From an uncultured Eubacteriales bacterium (lineage in GTDB: Bacteria; Bacillota; Clostridia; Oscillospirales; Oscillospiraceae), in NCBI GenBank assembly GCA_900549885.1, contig URQA01000026.1:1-24307 (forward strand): 24,307 bases of DNA, written 5' to 3'. The notes beneath the pieces were generated by a model, which was not told the origin of the DNA, made no database searches, and saw only the letters and a program-made list of their open reading frames with translations. Numbering within the stretch: the stretch's first letter is position 1; every line of letters starts with the position of its first letter. Shown here piece after piece: positions 1 to 6,161 of the stretch. A program made the translations under genes and the position numbers.

Positions 1-230
1 TGATCGAGCAGATGAAGGCGGAGATCAAGGCCATCAAGGAGAGCGGAAACCTGGAGGCTATCCCAGACGGGATCAGTGAGAAGAAGAAAACCATCGCCGC
101 CTATATGCGGGAGCATCCGGAGGTCACCAGTAAGAGCGCCATTGCTAAAGCGGTACAGGTAGACAAAAACACGGTGAGACGGTATTATGATAAAATCAGG
201 CGAGAGATTGGAATAAGTTCAAACTGGTAA
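1..230 (+). CDS. HTH-containing protein, C-terminal fragment (cut by window edge)
   Basis: The reading frame is open to the left edge: codons before the first in-window ATG (position 12) are also in frame, and no ribosome binding site precedes that ATG. This is therefore probably the tail of a longer protein rather than a 72-residue one. The visible part is charged and ends in a helix-turn-helix-like stretch (roughly residues 27-68 from the ATG: KKKTIAAYMREHPEV, then SAIAKAVQVDKNTVRRYYDK), resembling the small DNA-binding tails of plasmid, phage or ICE replication or regulatory proteins. The stop at 228-230 lies 24 bp from the convergent 3' end of the SIR2-type gene. I do not recognise the family; the DNA-binding reading is an inference from the HTH-like pattern. 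Confidence 0.55.
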   Translation, partial: IEQMKAEIKAIKESGNLEAIPDGISEKKKTIAAYMREHPEVTSKSAIAKAVQVDKNTVRRYYDKIRREIGISSNW

Positions 231-254
231 AAGATATAAAAAGTGTTTATTCCT

Positions 255-1553
255 CTATTCGAAATATGGTCCGAATCCTTCATAATAAAACGAAACCTTG
301 TTTTTCGGAAAAGTATCTAAGTAACGCTTTGCGGGCAATAAATCTCTCAAATGCTCAGGAACTAAAGCTGGATTGCTGTTTGGTGTCAAAATAACGTCAA
401 TCTCCGCAGAGTTGGCCACATTTTTTTGCAACATATAATGAAACTCAAAATCGGCAATTGGTAGGGAATACCCAACAAAAATGATATGTGTAGCGTTACG
501 CAATTCTTGTGCTGCACTCGACCACAGATTTGTATATAATTGATTCGAAAGAGATTTCATCATCGTAGGTGTTATTAATTCCGGTTGCATTGATGCGCCA
601 TGAGGTGTTTTTTCTTGTCCGCACACTGAGCACTTTTCTGTGCGATTATCCTCAAAAAGCGAGGTTGCTGCAAGGTTTTTTTCGAAAATAGAGATCGAAC
701 CACAATTCAAACAGCGAAGCCAGTTTGCGGACCCATGAATTTTAAGAAGTAGTAGATCGTAGTCTGGGGCTTTGTGTGTAATAGAGTCGGACGTATAAGG
801 GTGTGAAAATCCATAACTATATCTGACTGAATATTTATTGCAATAGTTTTCAATTAAAGTATCCCAGTTCGTTGTGATTATTGTTGGAGGCTCAATTGTC
901 CTATGTTTTTTTAGGTAGTTAAAGAATGCCTGATAATCTTTATGCGAAAAATCATGCTCAAGAACGCTTTTTGAGAAGTAATAGATAAATAAACGCATAA
1001 TAGAATAACGAATTTTATCCATCTGGACATATGTATAGCCATGTAGATGTTCCCGCGCAACTGCTGACTTATCAAACGCAGTAAATACATCTTCCAAATT
1101 AACATTAATTTTTTCATCTTGAATTGCTTTCCGTATATCCTCACGAAGAGAATATACTTCCGAATAATAATTGCTCTTATGCTTATTATGAGTGCCTTCA
1201 TCTGAAAAAATACCGCTTAATGTTTCAGCGGTTTCTTTTGGCCATAATGCTTCGAGGTCAGTTTCTTGCATTTTAAAGAAAGTTTCATATGCCTGATCAT
1301 CTTCGATTAATTTTTGATACTTCAAACGATACTCAGTATAGTCTTTCTTGGCATAATTATCTAAAAGAAATAAACCAACTGTGATAAAAGCATCAAGAAA
1401 AGTCAAGCTTTCTTCAGGCATTTTTCCAGATAAAAAGTCCATTTCCGGAATTTCTGCCATTCTATCGATAATTCGACTTTGAATAGGTAGTTTTGCAGGA
1501 GCAGAAAAACCTGCTCCTGCAATAATAACCCTCTTAATCCGTTTGTTCGCCAT
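255..1553 (-). CDS. SIR2-family protein (probable NAD-consuming defence effector)
   Basis: A 432-residue protein with a Rossmann-like SIR2 core. Visible motifs are the N-terminal nucleotide-binding loop GAGFSAPAKLP (residues 13-23), TTNWDTL with Asn229 and Asp231, KIHGS with His273 (the usual catalytic His position), two CxxC pairs (281/284 and 308/311) forming a likely zinc ribbon, and GYSLPIADFEF (about 361-371). Asn and His are both kept, so NAD hydrolysis or deacylation is plausible. In phage-defence systems such SIR2 domains commonly deplete NAD+; that role is inferred here. It is the last gene of a four-gene operon and overlaps the upstream gene by 20 bp. The ATG at 1553 is preferred over an in-frame GTG at 1562; neither has a strong Shine-Dalgarno, so translation is probably coupled. 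Composition is AT-rich compared with the region right of 4890. Confidence 0.85.
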   Translation of the reverse strand: MANKRIKRVIIAGAGFSAPAKLPIQSRIIDRMAEIPEMDFLSGKMPEESLTFLDAFITVGLFLLDNYAKKDYTEYRLKYQKLIEDDQAYETFFKMQETDLEALWPKETAETLSGIFSDEGTHNKHKSNYYSEVYSLREDIRKAIQDEKINVNLEDVFTAFDKSAVAREHLHGYTYVQMDKIRYSIMRLFIYYFSKSVLEHDFSHKDYQAFFNYLKKHRTIEPPTIITTNWDTLIENYCNKYSVRYSYGFSHPYTSDSITHKAPDYDLLLLKIHGSANWLRCLNCGSISIFEKNLAATSLFEDNRTEKCSVCGQEKTPHGASMQPELITPTMMKSLSNQLYTNLWSSAAQELRNATHIIFVGYSLPIADFEFHYMLQKNVANSAEIDVILTPNSNPALVPEHLRDLLPAKRYLDTFPKNKVSFYYEGFGPYFE

Positions 1554-2907
1554 AAATCTCACACCATTTTTTTATTCGGCCAGCATATTTAGGTTGATAC
1601 TGAGCATAGCAACTTTTCAAGTTATCCAAGATCGTTGAAAAATCTTTATTCTCGATATAGGTCCACTCAAAAACTTTACAGTTCAAAAAATGAATTGCAG
1701 CAATTAGAGTTGCATCTGCAGTTGGTCGATTTTTAGATAGCGTTCCATTCCTTGTTTTCACCGTATAAGGGATAGAATCATTATACGCGGAAAAGCCATT
1801 TATATCGTTTCGTATAACATCGTGACAAATATCACAATTGCAGATATCCCTATAATAGTCAAGTGCATGATCTCTATCACTTTTGTCTGTGCTAAAATAA
1901 CCATGTTCTGATAAAATACGTGCAACATCATCAAAACGCATTCTGCGATGAGTCGGGAGAAAATAATATTTGTTTATAGGCATACCACCACCAACAGGCG
2001 TGATTGCACGATATTCACCGTACCCTACAGACTGCGCGACACCGTACAAACGAGCAGGGCTGTTTTCATTACAAAGAATTATAGACTCGTAGCCACCATA
2101 CGCCATAATAGGTTTTTTGCCTATTTTATTCAATGTTTTGATTAACTTAAAAAACAATTCATTGTGAATAACCTGAGCATCAAAAGCATTAAAATCATCA
2201 ATCCAAATGAAGATATATTCGTACCCAGCAAGATTATATACGGACATAACCATTTTAATAAAATCTTCGGAAAGTACACCCTTTTCAAGAACCAATTGAG
2301 CAGCAATTTCTTCCTTGGCTACCTTTTGCGTATTCAGGCTAATTGTTCTTTCCAAAGAAACTTTATTATATTGTAGCCACATCTGCTTTTCAGCGTTAGA
2401 ATCTCCAGATTTTATCATGAAATATGGGGCAATAACAAACCTGGGCCTTGGCCCCATATTAACAAATTTTAAATATTTATCATATTCCTTTTGTTCAATA
2501 AATGTGTTTACAAATTCTGTTTGAAAAGCATATACATGCTCTACCAATGCATCGAGGTTTTGAGCAATGAGTTCAGGTTCAGGTTTTTGGTGTAATTTGA
2601 GAATCTTTTCTGCCAGTGCAATAGGCATTCTCTCTAAATACTTAGTTACCGATTTTTTTATTGCTGGAGCTTGGCCTTTTTTGTTTTCGGTAGTATATGC
2701 AGATACCTCTTGTTGAAAAATATGAGTCTGTGGATCAATAATATATCTCCGGCTGTGCATTGAAATCAAATCAGCAACTGAAGCCCCGCTATAGGCAACT
2801 ATAGTTGCATTAAAAATTGCTGCATCGAAGAAATTTTTAAACCGCACAAACGCCTTTTTATCTGTGCCCGTATTATATCTAAGAATTTTTAAATTCTGTT
2901 GCTTCAT
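1534..2907 (-). CDS. tRNA-guanine transglycosylase-like (TGT/DpdA-like) TIM-barrel protein
   Basis: I place this 457-residue protein by eye in the TGT superfamily. A CNCDIC motif (Cys356, Cys358, Cys361) is followed by AAIHFLN (His406), matching the CxCxxC...H zinc site of TGTs and the short helix after it. Upstream lie IIDPQTHIFQ (Asp58; compare the substrate-binding DSGGFQ strand), AAQLVLEKG (from 202; compare VVQG), AGYEYIFIWIDDF (from 227; compare GYDYYAIGGL), QSVGY (292-296; compare the nucleophile FDSAxY of archaeal TGT) and KYYFLPTHRRM (from 313; compare RYLTPEGTKRL). The nucleophilic Asp appears to be Gln292, so it may not exchange bases. Family role: base exchange in tRNA or, for DpdA, DNA. 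The start at 2907 has GGAGG nine bases upstream and overlaps the preceding gene by 29 bp. An unrelated TIM-barrel family remains possible. Confidence 0.6.
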   Translation of the reverse strand: MKQQNLKILRYNTGTDKKAFVRFKNFFDAAIFNATIVAYSGASVADLISMHSRRYIIDPQTHIFQQEVSAYTTENKKGQAPAIKKSVTKYLERMPIALAEKILKLHQKPEPELIAQNLDALVEHVYAFQTEFVNTFIEQKEYDKYLKFVNMGPRPRFVIAPYFMIKSGDSNAEKQMWLQYNKVSLERTISLNTQKVAKEEIAAQLVLEKGVLSEDFIKMVMSVYNLAGYEYIFIWIDDFNAFDAQVIHNELFFKLIKTLNKIGKKPIMAYGGYESIILCNENSPARLYGVAQSVGYGEYRAITPVGGGMPINKYYFLPTHRRMRFDDVARILSEHGYFSTDKSDRDHALDYYRDICNCDICHDVIRNDINGFSAYNDSIPYTVKTRNGTLSKNRPTADATLIAAIHFLNCKVFEWTYIENKDFSTILDNLKSCYAQYQPKYAGRIKKWCEIYGEQTD

Positions 2908-3334
2908 CTCTCTTAGCCTCCAAATAGTTGACAATACGGCATCGTTCCTTTTCCCAAACATCAGCAATTTTTGGGGCTTCAACTATCTTGAAAAATTTGT
3001 TGCGTTCTGTGTCGTAGAAAATAAGTCCAATACCATTTGTTAGGCATGCATCGCTAATTTTATTTGCGGAAGAGTCCGTCTTTGGCCTGGGCAAACAAAT
3101 ATATAGATAATCAAAACAAAGTCCGACACTTTGTGCCTGTTGTATTGCCCGCTTCCAGTCATGCAATTTGAATTCTATCGCATAAATTTCCGCATTTTGT
3201 TTTTCTTGTATAACTAAATCAACAGAACGACAAAAAACGGGGACTTCCATATAGATACTGACATCATTTCTGCTGGCTATATTTTCTACAAAATAGGCTC
3301 TTAATTCAGCTTCCGAAAACGAGTATATACTCAT
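2879..3334 (-). CDS. PD-(D/E)XK nuclease-like protein
   Basis: A 151-residue protein with the compact layout of a PD-(D/E)XK fold: an N-terminal helix with acidic residues (about 7-20), then VPVFCRSVDLVI with Asp39, then IYAIEFKLHDW with Glu54-Phe-Lys56. The Asp-x14-Glu-x-Lys spacing is the expected metal and catalytic site. It continues with a helix (WKRAIQQAQ) and a strand (FDYLYICLP) typical of the fold's second half. This may be a nuclease or a nuclease-fold protein acting on DNA; no recognition domain is visible. The start overlaps the upstream stop by four bases (ATGA at 3331-3334), implying translational coupling. The 3' end overlaps the TGT-like gene by 29 bp. A structural, non-cleaving role is possible, but all three key residues are present. 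Confidence 0.65.
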   Translation of the reverse strand: MSIYSFSEAELRAYFVENIASRNDVSIYMEVPVFCRSVDLVIQEKQNAEIYAIEFKLHDWKRAIQQAQSVGLCFDYLYICLPRPKTDSSANKISDACLTNGIGLIFYDTERNKFFKIVEAPKIADVWEKERCRIVNYLEAKRDEATEFKNS

Positions 3335-3918
3335 TTCCCCAATACCTCATCTTTAATAAGAGAGTTCTCTGTCATTTCAGGATATTTTGTATATACATAC
3401 CTTAAAATCATTTTCGGAGATGTATGAACTATCCGTTTCTTGTACGCTGTTAAAACAGATAACTGTTCATTCGTTAGTTGCGGCATTATTTCGCTTTCAA
3501 CATACTTCTTTCCGAGGCTCAAAAGTTTATACTGCATAAATTTCCCATCCTGATTACTCAAGTACGGTGATGTTCCCTCAGAAAACTCAGTTTCAAATGC
3601 GCTTTCTTCCCAATCATCAACTTCAGACATTTCTTCATTTGCATATAGATTTTTTACCTTAATAAATCCTATGCTTTGAAATAACTCTACCTGTTCATAA
3701 ACATCCTTGGAAAACGGTCCATAATTGTATGCAGAAAACTTAGGGAGATCATCTTCCGAAATGGAAACGCCTTTCTTTCTAAGTAGAGGAGCAATTTCTT
3801 TATTAAACAAAAACATCATTTTTGTGATTCTAATTGCACCATTTATTGCACTACAATCATCTAAATACAGCAATAGAAGAAGATAATCTGCACCAGTCAG
3901 TTTGCTTTGCTTCGACAT
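3331..3918 (-). CDS. YwgA/Panacea-like protein, first gene of the island operon
   Basis: A 195-residue protein. An N-terminal helical stretch (GADYLLLLLYLDDCSAINGAIRITKMMFLF split over residues 9-38) precedes FSAYNYGPFSKDVYEQV (about residues 61-77). The Y-x-YGPFS-x-x-VY pattern resembles the conserved core of the Panacea/SocA and YwgA-type families, which often act as regulators, antitoxins or chaperone adaptors. The middle is acidic, and the C-terminal half is helical (ending MILRYVYTKYPEM). The ATG at 3918 has a strong GGAGGAG ribosome binding site seven bases upstream. As leader gene of the operon it could control the downstream nuclease-like and SIR2 products; that is inference. The family assignment rests on the YGPFS pattern only. 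Confidence 0.5.
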   Translation of the reverse strand: MSKQSKLTGADYLLLLLYLDDCSAINGAIRITKMMFLFNKEIAPLLRKKGVSISEDDLPKFSAYNYGPFSKDVYEQVELFQSIGFIKVKNLYANEEMSEVDDWEESAFETEFSEGTSPYLSNQDGKFMQYKLLSLGKKYVESEIMPQLTNEQLSVLTAYKKRIVHTSPKMILRYVYTKYPEMTENSLIKDEVLGK

Positions 3919-4245
3919 AAAGATACTCCTCCCCTTCGTTGTAGCATCATTATTACATGTTGCCTACATCATGGCTAAAGCTATGCAAAATAACACTGAA
4001 ATTCTGTAGACAATTATATTAGAACTTTCTCTATGTATTATATGCCCTTCCTGTAAGGTTTTCAACATAACTCTATAAAATAAAGATGTATTTATTGTCG
4101 GTTTGCCAACTATATTCGTCGGTAGACTCAATAGCCAGATTCAGATACCAGTTCAGAGGCTTTGAGGAGAAGCGGTCAGAGTTTTCCCCAAAAATTGAAA
4201 ATAGAATAAGTTTCTATAATTCTTGTCAAAATTAGCCCTGAAGAA
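3919..4245. other. AT-rich leader and upstream region of the island operon
   Basis: There is no credible gene here. It contains the minus-strand promoter at 4037-4065 and a leader of about 110 nt before the ATG at 3918. I see no convincing riboswitch or attenuator. From about 4070 to 4245 only AT-rich sequence with a short GTCGGT direct repeat is visible. Confidence 0.5.
4037..4065 (-). promoter_or_regulatory. Sigma-A-type promoter of the SIR2/TGT-like operon
   Basis: On the minus strand, a -35 TTGAAA (4060-4065) and a consensus -10 TATAAT (4037-4042) are separated by exactly 17 bp. This would start a transcript near 4030 running through all four island genes. No clear operator palindrome overlaps it, although ATGT-n5-ACAT occurs in the leader nearer the start codon. 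Confidence 0.75.
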
Positions 4246-4285
4246 ACAAAAATAGCCCCCCAGAAACATCGCTCCTGGGGGGCTT
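4246..4285 (-). terminator. Rho-independent terminator of tRNA-Pro
   Basis: On the minus strand, directly after the tRNA CCA end, AGCCCCCCAG pairs with CTGGGGGGCT around a short loop and is followed by ATTTTTG. The hairpin occupies about 4254-4284. It insulates the tRNA from the AT-rich island. Confidence 0.85.
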
Positions 4286-4286
4286 T

Positions 4287-4362
4287 TGGTCCGAGTGGAG
4301 CGATTCGAACGCTCGGCCCCGTGAACCCAAATCACGTGCGCTACCAACTGCGCTACACCCGG
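4287..4362 (-). tRNA. tRNA-Pro (anticodon UGG)
   Basis: A 76-nt cloverleaf with encoded CCA. The acceptor CCGGGTG pairs with CACTCGG (one G-U); the D-arm is GCGC/GCGC. The anticodon stem CGTGA/TCACG closes the loop TTTGGGT, giving anticodon TGG. The T-arm is GAGCG-TTCGAAT-CGCTC. A well-formed promoter lies just upstream (4380-4408) and a terminator just downstream. Its 3' end faces the AT-rich defence-like island, the usual orientation for a tRNA used as an integration site. Confidence 0.97.
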
Positions 4363-4428
4363 ATATTCAGTTTTTCTGCATGATACCATGCGGAGAAGGA
4401 AAAAGCAAGTTTTTCGTGTCTGTGGGCG
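4338..4428 (-). repeat. 91-bp direct repeat, copy 1 (tRNA-Pro 5' part plus promoter)
   Basis: This is nearly identical to 4560-4650 (offset 222 bp), with only about three or four substitutions visible. It spans the first roughly 25 nt of the functional tRNA-Pro and its upstream promoter. Confidence 0.9.
4380..4408 (-). promoter_or_regulatory. Promoter of tRNA-Pro
   Basis: On the minus strand, -35 TTGCTT (4403-4408) and -10 TATCAT (4380-4385) have a 17-bp spacer, ending about 18 bp before the mature 5' end. The same promoter is duplicated intact at 4602-4630 in front of the half-tRNA remnant. Confidence 0.8.
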
Positions 4429-4546
4429 ACGCTGTGGTCAAGCCCAATTTTGCGGGAGTTTTTCAACCGAGGGATTTCCGTTGCATGCTGCTGTCCCAAG
4501 GACTTCCGGGATCTCACTTTCGGGGGAATGGATGGCTCGTCTATCC

Positions 4547-4584
4547 TCCCAAAGCAAGCGCGCTACCAACTGCGCTACACCCGG
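4547..4584 (-). pseudogene. tRNA-Pro 5' half, truncated at the anticodon loop
   Basis: The minus strand carries tRNA nucleotides 1-38: acceptor CCGGGTG, D-arm GCGC/GCGC, then CTTGC and the full loop TTTGGGA (anticodon TGG). After the loop the expected GCAAG, T-arm and acceptor 3' strand are absent. The anticodon stem differs from the intact copy (CTTGC versus CGTGA), so it derives from a different tRNA-Pro version. It cannot make a functional tRNA but still has a promoter. Confidence 0.85.
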
Positions 4585-4650
4585 ATATTCAGTTTTTCTG
4601 CATGATACCATGCGGAGAAAGAAAAAGCAAGTTTTTCGTGTTTGTAGGCG
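4560..4650 (-). repeat. 91-bp direct repeat, copy 2 (duplicated tRNA promoter)
   Basis: This is the second copy of the 4338-4428 repeat. It retains the complete -35/-10 pair (4625-4630 and 4602-4607) and drives a truncated tRNA-Pro. The 130 bp between copies shows no gene. Confidence 0.9.
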
Positions 4651-4892
4651 TTGATATAATCTTTGACAGATTATACGTACTTCCAGCAAGCACAAGCTAT
4701 CAAGTACGCTCCGTCCATATCGCCCCAACATTCTTTGTGGACTTTTTTGATTCAGACCATGAATGGATACATCTATGAGTGCAAAAGACAAAAATATCTA
4801 TCACGGGCGGAAAACCGACTGATACTCAAACCCGGCAATACCTACACAGATTTTAAATAAAAACAATGTCTATATTATTATAGCCGATTTTC
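4651..4892. other. Intergenic region between the tRNA remnant and trmB
   Basis: I see no gene. The only structure noted is a 7-bp inverted repeat, CGTACTT (4676-4682) and AAGTACG (4702-4708). The region becomes AT-rich towards the trmB promoter. Confidence 0.4.
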
Positions 4893-4921
4893 TTGTTCTT
4901 TGCAATAGTTTATAGTATACT
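4893..4921 (+). promoter_or_regulatory. Promoter of trmB-GNAT
   Basis: -35 TTGTTC (4893-4898), a 17-bp spacer and -10 TATACT (4916-4921) lie 34 bp before the start codon. Confidence 0.7.
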
Positions 4922-4955
4922 GATTTTTGAAGTTATATAAGGAGATCAGAATACC

Positions 4956-6161
4956 ATGCGGATGAGAAAGAAAAAGAACTTGGAAGCACGGATGGAGGTC
5001 TGTGCGGCGCTGTGGGTCAAGGACCCGGTGCAGATGCGGGGCGCCTGGCGGGAAAAGATGCCCAGTGCGCGGCTGCTCCGGCTGGAGCTTGGGTGCGGCA
5101 AGGGGCGCTTTACCGCCCAGACCGCCGCAGCCCATCCGGAGGACCTGTATGTGGCGGTGGAGCGGGTACCCGACGCCATGGTCATCGCCATGGAGCGGTG
5201 CAGAGATATGGGGCTGACCAACGTATTTTTTATTGACGGCGACGCCGCCTGCCTCAGCGACTACTTTGCCCCGGACGAGGTAGACCTGTTGTACATCAAC
5301 TTCTGCGACCCCTGGCCGTCGGTGAAGCACGCCCGCCGCCGCCTGACCTATGAGACGTTTCTGCGGGGTTACCGAAAGGTGCTCCGGGACGGAGGGCGCA
5401 TCGAGTTCAAAACAGATAACCACGACCTGTTCGAGTGGTCCCTGTTCCAGTTCCCCAAGGCGGGCTACCAGTTGTCCGAGATTACCCGGGACCTCCACGC
5501 CAACGGTGTCCAAGGTGTTATGACTGACTACGAGGAGAAGTTTTACCAGCTGGGCACCCCGATTAACCGCTGTGTAGCTACCAAGGTGGAGCTGCCTGAC
5601 GTGCCTGTACTAGAGGGGCTGCGCTGCCGGCTGCCGGACTACGACATCCGGCCGTTGGAGGAGGGGGACCTGCCTGCGGTGCTGTCCTTGCTGGAGAGCG
5701 ACCCTGACTACTTTGCCCTGGACGGAAAGCTGCCCAGCCTGGATAGCCTCCGGGCCGACCTGTCCGCCCTGCCGCCCCGGTGCATCATGGAGCAGAAGCA
5801 CTATGTGGCCTTCTGGCGGGAGGGAACGCCGGAGGCGGTGCTGGATTGGGTGGAGGGCTACCCCAGGGAGCGGACCCTGTGGGTGGGCTTTTTCCTGGTG
5901 AAGAAGAGCTTGCAGGGCCAGGGCCTCGGAAAGCGGCTGATGTCCGCCCTGCCTGGGGCGGCCTATGACGGCGGGATGGACAGCCTGCGCCTGGCCTGCC
6001 TGGAGAACAATGAGACTGGCCATCGCTTCTGGGAGGCCATGGGCTTCCGGGACCTGCGGAAAGGAGAGACGCTGACTGGACAGAACAGCGCGGTTTGGGT
6101 GATGGAGCGGCTGTCCGCTCCGGACGGCGACGAAAGTTCTTCGGAGGAGCGAGCAGTATGA
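4956..6161 (+). CDS. trmB: tRNA (guanine-N7-)-methyltransferase TrmB fused to a GNAT acetyltransferase domain
   Basis: The first about 215 residues are TrmB, which methylates N7 of G46 in the tRNA variable loop using SAM. Visible motifs are the SAM loop ELGCGKG (44-50), NFCDPWPSVKHARRRLT (about 115-131), FKTDNHDLF, and TDYEEKFYQLGTPI near the domain end. From about residue 225 a second domain follows: YDIRPLEEGDLPAVL, then GFFLVKKSLQGQGLGKRLM (the GNAT acetyl-CoA loop), then HRFWEAMGF. The two are in one uninterrupted frame of 401 residues, whereas TrmB alone is usually about 210-240. AAGGAG precedes the ATG. The next gene, also GNAT, overlaps its stop by four bases. The substrate of the acetyltransferase half is unknown. 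Confidence 0.93.
   Translation: MRMRKKKNLEARMEVCAALWVKDPVQMRGAWREKMPSARLLRLELGCGKGRFTAQTAAAHPEDLYVAVERVPDAMVIAMERCRDMGLTNVFFIDGDAACLSDYFAPDEVDLLYINFCDPWPSVKHARRRLTYETFLRGYRKVLRDGGRIEFKTDNHDLFEWSLFQFPKAGYQLSEITRDLHANGVQGVMTDYEEKFYQLGTPINRCVATKVELPDVPVLEGLRCRLPDYDIRPLEEGDLPAVLSLLESDPDYFALDGKLPSLDSLRADLSALPPRCIMEQKHYVAFWREGTPEAVLDWVEGYPRERTLWVGFFLVKKSLQGQGLGKRLMSALPGAAYDGGMDSLRLACLENNETGHRFWEAMGFRDLRKGETLTGQNSAVWVMERLSAPDGDESSSEERAV

Noticed and set aside
2907..2982. Longer N-terminus for the TGT-like protein (start at 2982)
   Set aside because: The extension lies entirely within the upstream nuclease-like gene, and the GGAGG site nine bases before 2907 supports the shorter start.
4153..4389. 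78-codon minus-strand frame over tRNA-Pro
   Set aside because: It runs through the intact tRNA and its terminator; not coding.
4548..4584. A second functional tRNA-Pro gene
   Set aside because: Only nucleotides 1-38 of the cloverleaf are present; the T-arm and 3' acceptor strand are missing.
4338..4584. Classical att duplication of a tRNA 3' end
   Set aside because: The duplicated part is the 5' half and promoter, not the 3' end that integrases normally duplicate, so it is not a standard attL/attR pair.
4338..4650. CRISPR-like repeat pair
   Set aside because: Only two 91-bp copies, explained by duplication of a tRNA promoter; no repeat-spacer pattern and no cas genes in the window.
4438..4791. 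Minus-strand frame containing GVAQLVAR-like peptide
   Set aside because: That peptide is the translation of tRNA sequence (GTGTAGCGCAGTTGGTAGCGC); the frame is the tRNA-Pro remnant and its flanks, not a protein gene.
4956..6161. Frameshift or assembly error creating the TrmB-GNAT fusion
   Set aside because: The frame is continuous through the junction with a plausible linker (about residues 215-225) and both domains intact, so a genuine fusion is the simpler reading.
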